Source: Bacilli bacterium (GTDB taxonomy: Bacteria > Bacillota_I > Bacilli_A > RFN20 > CAG-826). Taken from it: DNA of 25,521 bases. Made by a program: the position numbers and the translations under genes. Positions 20,816 through 25,521 of the stretch are shown here, in pieces. The notes under the pieces are model-generated. The model worked only from the letters and a program-made list of their open reading frames with translations. It was not told the DNA's origin and made no database searches. Within the stretch, counting starts at the first letter, position 1. Every line of letters starts with the position of its first letter. Location: NCBI GenBank assembly GCA_016296775.1, contig JAEDIE010000020.1, positions 1 through 25,521 of the forward strand. The letters run 5' to 3'.

Positions 20816-22918
20816 TTATTTTAAGGCGTCTTTAATTAATAAAGCAGCCATTTTGTAACCTTCGTGATTTGGATGTAAACCATCCGTGAAATACATACCT
20901 AATTCATTACCATTTGAGTCGCAATATAATTTTTCAACTTCAACATAATGAATAAAATCATATGTATTTCCTAAATCTTTATATAAAGCATTGACACTAG
21001 AAATTTCATTTCTCTTTCCTGAAGCGCTTGGACATCTATTGACTCCAACAAGAGCAACTTCAAAATTAGGAATTTGTTGTTTCATTGTAGTTAATAAAAC
21101 TTTAACATTATTAGCTATATCATTTGCTTTATATCCAGCACTAATATCATTAATACCATTCCAATAAATTCCATAATGAGGTTTATAAGCTATAACTTCA
21201 TTTAAATATTGGTTAGTCCAATGATATGTATTTGAAGCACCCATTCCAATATCATAAATATCTTCATATTCACTAAAATCACTCTTATATGTGTACCAAT
21301 ACTCAGTATAAGAATGACCAAAAATTAAATATTCATATGTTTCTATTTTCTCTTCATCAACTTTAGAAATATTAAATATTGAAGTATTATTTCCTACAGA
21401 TTTAATACCAACTTCTGTTCCGCTTAATAATTCATCATCATGATAAAAGAAACTTAATCTATTATCAAAATAACAATAAATATCATTATTTTTTATAACA
21501 ATTTTAATATTATATGCTCTAGAATAATTTCTTCCATAAGGAAGGAATTTATTTATCTCCTTTTTTTCTACGCCATTTGTAATTTTAGAAAAACTAACTT
21601 GATTGGTAGCTGTAAAATATAACCAATAATAAGAAAATTCGTTATTAACATTACTAGCTTTAAAAATAATTCCGTTATTATTTGAAGAACCGGGAATCAA
21701 TATAGCTTCTAAAGTTCCTTTGTTAAATTCAAAATTTTTCATTGTTGCAATAGTTTTACTTACAGTAGAAGAGAAGTGTGAAGATGAAGCAGAAATCTCT
21801 CCTTCATAAACATTAAATTCCTCGTTATTACCTAAAGATATTATTCCATCAATCTTTAAAGAAGAAAAACCAATATTTTTTCCTCCAGCTCTTAAAGCAA
21901 CTTTATTACCTTTAATAGAGCTATCAATGCACATAAACACAATTTTATTATCTAAAAAACAATAAATTTTATCGTTATCTTTAACTATTTTTAATTTATA
22001 GTTTCCTATTGGATCAAAATTTTCAATATTAGAATAAGCAAGTGGAGACCAAGATCCATTATTAACTTTACCTAAAAAAGCATAACCATTTAAATTTACA
22101 AAATAGAAATAGTAACTAACTCCAGATTCCCAATATGTTTCTTTGTTATTTTCTTCTAGATTAAAAATGATGCCGTTATCAGTGTAATCTCCACTTAAAG
22201 AGACATCAACTTCAATAGTACCATTTTCAAGTGTTCTTGTATCACTTACTAAAATTGAGTTTTTGCTTAAAGAAATAAATTGATCTTCATTATAATCATA
22301 ATTACCACTAGCAACTCTAAAATAGTCATAGTTACTTAAATAATTGTTTCTATTTTCAACAAAGTTAATATTTGAATAAATAGTGTTTTTACTACCGGCT
22401 AATAAACCAATTGAAGTTTTAGTATTGTTTAAAGTTGAATTTACTTTAAATTCATAAAGAAATTCATCGTTAGAATATATTTCAATTCTATCATCCACTT
22501 TGACTAAAGAAATATTGATAGAGGCTGTTGCATCAAATATTGTTTTGCTTCTAAAAATATTGTTTTTAGTACTATTCAATACTTCTTTAATTACAATGTT
22601 TGATGTTAAATCTAAACCAATGAAATAATAATTGTTTGCATCAACATAATTAAAAACAATACCGTTTTCTTGTAGTGAGTTTCCTACTTTAAAACTAATA
22701 TCAAATGTTCCTTCGTTGAATTTAGTATTTAATAAACAAAGGGAATTAACTTTTTTTGATGTATATACTTCGTTTTCATTACCAAAAGCTCCAGAAATAC
22801 AATCAACTTTTTTTTCGCTTTCATTATAAATAATATCATCCTTACTAGGTGTTATATCGTTAGAACAAGAGAACAACAATAAAGAAGTAAGAACTAAAAA
22901 GGGTATTTTATTTTTCAT
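20816..22918 (-). CDS. Lipoprotein with three LamG-like domains and SGNH hydrolase
   Basis: Protein of 700 residues. The signal peptide ends at the lipobox LLFSC with Cys18. Three repeated beta-rich domains (about 38-195, 200-365 and 373-528) each contain an NGIIF motif after a GT[F/I/L]-type strand and end in a G...I.F strand, as in LamG-like jelly rolls. The C-terminal domain (about 530-700) is an SGNH/GDSL hydrolase: block I FGHSYTEYW with nucleophile Ser536, block II GMGASN (558-563), block III WNGIND (586-591, Asn590) and block V DGLHPNH with Asp679 and His682. It is probably an esterase that removes acyl groups from surface or host glycans. Block I has His in place of the usual Asp. A ribosome binding site, AGAGG, precedes the start. 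Confidence 0.87.
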   Translation of the reverse strand: MKNKIPFLVLTSLLLFSCSNDITPSKDDIIYNESEKKVDCISGAFGNENEVYTSKKVNSLCLLNTKFNEGTFDISFKVGNSLQENGIVFNYVDANNYYFIGLDLTSNIVIKEVLNSTKNNIFRSKTIFDATASINISLVKVDDRIEIYSNDEFLYEFKVNSTLNNTKTSIGLLAGSKNTIYSNINFVENRNNYLSNYDYFRVASGNYDYNEDQFISLSKNSILVSDTRTLENGTIEVDVSLSGDYTDNGIIFNLEENNKETYWESGVSYYFYFVNLNGYAFLGKVNNGSWSPLAYSNIENFDPIGNYKLKIVKDNDKIYCFLDNKIVFMCIDSSIKGNKVALRAGGKNIGFSSLKIDGIISLGNNEEFNVYEGEISASSSHFSSTVSKTIATMKNFEFNKGTLEAILIPGSSNNNGIIFKASNVNNEFSYYWLYFTATNQVSFSKITNGVEKKEINKFLPYGRNYSRAYNIKIVIKNNDIYCYFDNRLSFFYHDDELLSGTEVGIKSVGNNTSIFNISKVDEEKIETYEYLIFGHSYTEYWYTYKSDFSEYEDIYDIGMGASNTYHWTNQYLNEVIAYKPHYGIYWNGINDISAGYKANDIANNVKVLLTTMKQQIPNFEVALVGVNRCPSASGKRNEISSVNALYKDLGNTYDFIHYVEVEKLYCDSNGNELGMYFTDGLHPNHEGYKMAALLIKDALK

Positions 22919-23004
22919 AGGTAAACCTCTATAAATATAATTTTATATTTTTTATATTAAAGATGGAATATTAAATTAAACGTAATTTTATTTTATTTTA
23001 GTAC

Positions 23005-23034
23005 AAAAAATAAGTAGTAATTATTTACTACTTA
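23005..23034 (-). terminator. Terminator of the acyltransferase gene
   Basis: AAGTAGTAA (23012-23020) and TTACTACTT (23025-23033) form a 9-bp stem with a 4-base loop. On the minus strand it is followed by TTTTTT (complement of 23005-23010). The 3' end of the acyltransferase gene, including its stop codon, lies within the hairpin, and it separates that gene from the lipoprotein operon. Confidence 0.75.
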
Positions 23035-24304
23035 ATTTTTTAACTGTATATTTATATAATTCTTGGCAAGCTAATCTTACTTTTAATACAGAAATATCAT
23101 AGTTTTTCAATACACAATCATATAACATTTCGCTATTTCCAAAACCAATCATATCTCCAACTTCAAACCAATCAAATTCTGTATAAATGTTAAATAATTC
23201 GATAGGGGAAAGATGAAATTCTATATCATTTAAAACATCTTTTAATGTAACACCATTTAAATCATGTTCAATATAAGCTTCACTATCTTTTAATTTAAAA
23301 ATTTTATATGAGTCAAAAGTCATGAAAATATCAACAGGTATTTTAACTTTATAAGTCCCGTTTTCTATCTCTTTTCTAACTTCATCTCTTTCGTATCTTA
23401 CCCAATCAGAAACATTATTAAATATAGTTTCCCCATTTAAATTAACTAATTCTCCATTTCTTTTCATTTCGTATGTAGCATTACAATTAGTACACCTTAC
23501 TGTTTTACCTTCATTAACAGTCAAAAATTCTTTTCCACAATGAGGACATTTATAGAGGATTTTCTCTAATCCTTTTACATAATTATCGTCTTCAAATTCA
23601 TAATTAGTATCTTTTTGCCATTTCCAATAATCCAAAGTAAATATTTCTTGCAACTTACTGTTAATTTCTTCAACAGACATTTTTTGGACATCTTCTTTAG
23701 TAAAAATAATTTTAGCATGAGCTTTTACTTGGATTTTGTGTTTATGAAGTTGGTTATACATTGGTTGATAGTGGAAAGCTCCCTCCGTTAAACATACAGC
23801 AACAGGAATTTTAAGTAATTTAACCATTTTACCAACTGATGGTGGTAATAATCCGTTAAGTCCATCAATAGAATATCCAGCTTCTGGATAAAGTAAGACA
23901 GAAGATTTGAGATTTTTTACACAATAAAGCATATTTTTTACAAGATTTATATCCATAACAAATCTTTTTGTTGGGATACATCCAATTCTTCTCATAATCC
24001 AATTCTTATTTAAAAAAGCATCGTTAGATCCAACAATATTTAATGGACGCGGATGAAACATTCTTGCACCTAATTCAATATCAATAAAAGAAGCATGATT
24101 GAGTAAAATAAATATTGGTTCTTTTTTAGAATAGTTTTCAAAACCTTCAAATGTAGGTGTAAATTTAACTTTATGTAAATGAGGATATGTAGCTACCTTA
24201 AGTACAAATCTATAAAAAGAGTTAACTTTTAATGGTCTAATTACTCTTTTTGGCCTGTATTTTAGAATTTGTTCTAAAGTTTTTTCTTTATAACTTATTT
24301 TCAT
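23021..24304 (-). CDS. PlsC-like acyltransferase with C-terminal zinc ribbon
   Basis: Protein of 427 residues. The N-terminal part is a glycerolipid acyltransferase: the catalytic HX4D is NHASFID (His70, Asp75), and YPEAGYS (139-145) corresponds to the FPEGTRS substrate motif. It probably acylates lysophosphatidic acid or a related lipid at the membrane. A zinc ribbon follows, with CPHC (253-256) and CTNC (271-274), then about 150 residues of unknown function that are mostly charged and beta-rich. Plain PlsC proteins are about 200-250 residues, so the second half is an added module. GGAGGG precedes the ATG. Confidence 0.85.
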   Translation of the reverse strand: MKISYKEKTLEQILKYRPKRVIRPLKVNSFYRFVLKVATYPHLHKVKFTPTFEGFENYSKKEPIFILLNHASFIDIELGARMFHPRPLNIVGSNDAFLNKNWIMRRIGCIPTKRFVMDINLVKNMLYCVKNLKSSVLLYPEAGYSIDGLNGLLPPSVGKMVKLLKIPVAVCLTEGAFHYQPMYNQLHKHKIQVKAHAKIIFTKEDVQKMSVEEINSKLQEIFTLDYWKWQKDTNYEFEDDNYVKGLEKILYKCPHCGKEFLTVNEGKTVRCTNCNATYEMKRNGELVNLNGETIFNNVSDWVRYERDEVRKEIENGTYKVKIPVDIFMTFDSYKIFKLKDSEAYIEHDLNGVTLKDVLNDIEFHLSPIELFNIYTEFDWFEVGDMIGFGNSEMLYDCVLKNYDISVLKVRLACQELYKYTVKKLSSK

Positions 24305-24328
24305 ATACCCTCCAAACGTATAACTTAT

Positions 24329-24357
24329 TATATAATAAAAAACATTATTAAGTGCAA
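24329..24357 (-). promoter_or_regulatory. Promoter of the acyltransferase gene
   Basis: On the minus strand TTGCAC (24352-24357) is followed 17 bp later by TATATA (24329-24334); an overlapping TATAAT would be at 19 bp. It lies back to back with the CDF promoter. Confidence 0.5.
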
Positions 24358-24390
24358 AAATTTTATGATGGTTATAACTTTCGATAGTTA

Positions 24391-24419
24391 TTTACATTAA
24401 TTTATTAAATGGTTATAAT
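24391..24419 (+). promoter_or_regulatory. Promoter of the CDF gene and tRNA-Leu
   Basis: TTTACA (24391-24396) and a consensus TATAAT (24414-24419) have 17-bp spacing. Transcription should begin about 24426, only about 4 bases before the ATG at 24430. A dyad ATAACT-TTCGAT-AGTTAT (24374-24391) touches the -35 and could be an operator. Confidence 0.75.
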
Positions 24420-24429
24420 TTTTAAACAT

Positions 24430-25374
24430 ATGAGTGAAAATTTAGTTAATACAAGCTATTTTAAAAGAATTAGAAGAGTTTGCACAATTCAAATTATTTC
24501 AAATACGTTATTAACAATAATTAAATTTATTGGAGGAATTGTTGGAGGAAGTAGCGCTCTTATAAGTGATGGTGTCAATTCTTTTGGTGATATTTTGACT
24601 TCTAGTGCTCAAATTATTGCTAATAAACAAGCTGGAAAAGGTGCTGATAAAGAACATCAATACGGGCATGATAAAGTTGAAAATTTAATTTGCTTAATTT
24701 TATCTTTAATTATTGTTTTTAGTGCTATTAGTTTATCTTATTTTTCTATTACAAGTATTATTGATATCGTTAATGGATATAAAGATAATACACTGGTTTA
24801 TGATTCAGGCATTTCAAAAGGGATGTTATTCCCAATGATTGTTGCTGGTATTGTTATTTTAACTAAATTTTCATTAGCTTTATTTACTTATTTCAATTAT
24901 AAAAAAATCAAAAGCGAGATGTTAAAAAGCCAAGCAGTTGATCATATTACTGATACAATTGGAACATTTTTATCTTTAGTTTCAATGATTTTAATTCTTT
25001 GTTTATATAGAGATTCAAATTTATTAATATTGCTTGCTGATCCAATTGCTTCAATATGTGTTGCTATTATTATTCTTGTTGGAGCATTTAAAATCTTTAT
25101 TGATAATTCTCAACTTTTACTTGATAAATCATATGAATTTTCAAAAATAGAAGAGATTAAAAAACTTGTTTTAAGTCATGTAGAAATTAAATCTATCGAT
25201 GTTTTAAAATCTCGTATTAGTGGAGCTAGAGTTTATATTGATATGGAAATTACTATGGATAAAGACTTATCTTTATTCGAATCACATGAAATAGTCGAGC
25301 ATATAAGAAAAGATATATTAGATGAAAATAAAGAAGTGTTAGATGTATTTATTCACGTAAATCCTTCTAATTAA
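24430..25374 (+). CDS. CDF cation efflux protein, probably manganese
   Basis: Protein of 314 residues of the cation diffusion facilitator family, with six membrane segments in the first 240 residues and a cytoplasmic C-terminal ferredoxin-like domain (about 245-314). I start at ATG 24430: the in-frame ATG at 24409 lies upstream of the -10. The transport site reads Asn50 and Asp54 in segment 2 (DGVNSFGDIL) and Asp171 and Asp175 in segment 5 (DHITD), the N-D-D-D set reported for MntE-type manganese exporters, rather than the H-containing zinc sites. QYGHDKVE (77-84) after segment 2 is typical. There is essentially no 5' leader or ribosome binding site. tRNA-Leu begins at the base after the stop. 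Confidence 0.9.
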   Translation: MSENLVNTSYFKRIRRVCTIQIISNTLLTIIKFIGGIVGGSSALISDGVNSFGDILTSSAQIIANKQAGKGADKEHQYGHDKVENLICLILSLIIVFSAISLSYFSITSIIDIVNGYKDNTLVYDSGISKGMLFPMIVAGIVILTKFSLALFTYFNYKKIKSEMLKSQAVDHITDTIGTFLSLVSMILILCLYRDSNLLILLADPIASICVAIIILVGAFKIFIDNSQLLLDKSYEFSKIEEIKKLVLSHVEIKSIDVLKSRISGARVYIDMEITMDKDLSLFESHEIVEHIRKDILDENKEVLDVFIHVNPSN

Positions 25375-25459
25375 GCAAGAGTGGTGTAATTGGTAAACAC
25401 GCTAGCCTCAGAAACTAGTGGAGCAATCCGTATGAGTTCGAATCTCTTCTCTTGCACCA
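25375..25459 (+). tRNA. tRNA-Leu (CAG)
   Basis: An 85-base class II tRNA with acceptor stem GCAAGAG / CTCTTGC, discriminator A and encoded CCA. The anticodon loop CTCAGAA gives CAG, reading CTG. The long variable arm (about TGGAGCAATCC) fits Leu. The anticodon stem has a C-A mismatch next to the loop and the T-stem a T-T mismatch, so it may be weakly folded. Its first base follows the CDF stop directly, so it must be cut from the same transcript. Confidence 0.88.
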
Positions 25460-25471
25460 TTTAAAAAATAA

Positions 25472-25499
25472 GGCAATACATTAGCTGTATTGTCTTTTT
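25472..25499 (+). terminator. Terminator after tRNA-Leu
   Basis: GGCAATACA (25472-25480) pairs with TGTATTGTC (25486-25494) with one G-U pair and a TTAGC loop, followed by TTTTT. The 5' arm matches that of the terminator after the tRNA-Thr gene. Confidence 0.85.
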
Positions 25500-25521
25500 A
25501 ATTGATATTAATTAAAATTAG

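Noticed and set aside
24409..24429. ATG 24409 as start of the CDF gene
   Set aside because: It lies upstream of the -10 element, so it would not be in the predicted transcript, and it adds residues outside the family pattern.

Overview
The window reads as an AT-rich low-GC Gram-positive chromosome, most likely an uncultured gut-type member of the Bacilli (RF39-, Acholeplasma- or Erysipelotrichales-like). Evidence: strong AT bias and TTA/AAA/GAA codon use, AGGAGG-type ribosome binding sites, the rplM-rpsI pair, YeeI-type YebC, lipobox lipoproteins, and genetic code 11 (TGG is used for Trp, and TGA ends the partial gene at 1-44 and purA). Most of the window is housekeeping sequence with accessory insertions.

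Region 1 (1-6.3 kb) is accessory: a three-gene cluster of small membrane protein, TetR regulator and polytopic membrane protein, closed by a strong terminator; then a foreign-looking module made of a fluoride riboswitch and a cation/proton antiporter, flanked by a 12-bp direct repeat; then a flavin-reductase-like protein; an apparently self-regulated MerR-family regulator with a GyrI-like effector domain and a possible internal start; and a convergent serine acetyltransferase gene.

Region 2 (6.3-10.5 kb) holds yebC-galU, a DUF362 protein, the ribosomal pair rplM-rpsI with its own promoter, and an Ile-Val-Thr tRNA array with its own promoter and terminator.

Region 3 (10.7-13.7 kb) holds a DUF4143-type ATPase, a gene-poor stretch with decayed coding traces, a reverse-strand methyltransferase-like protein that may be read from a leaderless mRNA, and a small two-helix membrane protein.

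Region 4 (13.7-18.4 kb) concerns nucleotide metabolism: upp, converging on an operon of an FAD-dependent dehydrogenase, purA and purB. upp (uracil salvage) and purA/purB (IMP to AMP) meet at a shared palindromic stop hexamer.

Region 5 (18.4-25.5 kb) faces the cell surface. It has a decayed DUF4143 fragment, an unusual branched inverted-repeat element that probably ends a two-gene lipoprotein operon (a triple LamG-like SGNH-hydrolase lipoprotein followed by a coiled-coil, double LamG-like lipoprotein), a PlsC-like acyltransferase with a zinc ribbon, a CDF transporter with an MntE-like N-D-D-D metal site, and a Leu tRNA that begins at the base after the CDF stop codon.

The best candidates for a little-described system are the surface lipoprotein operon with its branched terminator element, the mobile-looking fluoride-switch antiporter cassette, and the MerR gene with a TipA-like internal start. 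All functional statements are inferred from sequence patterns; no database search was run.
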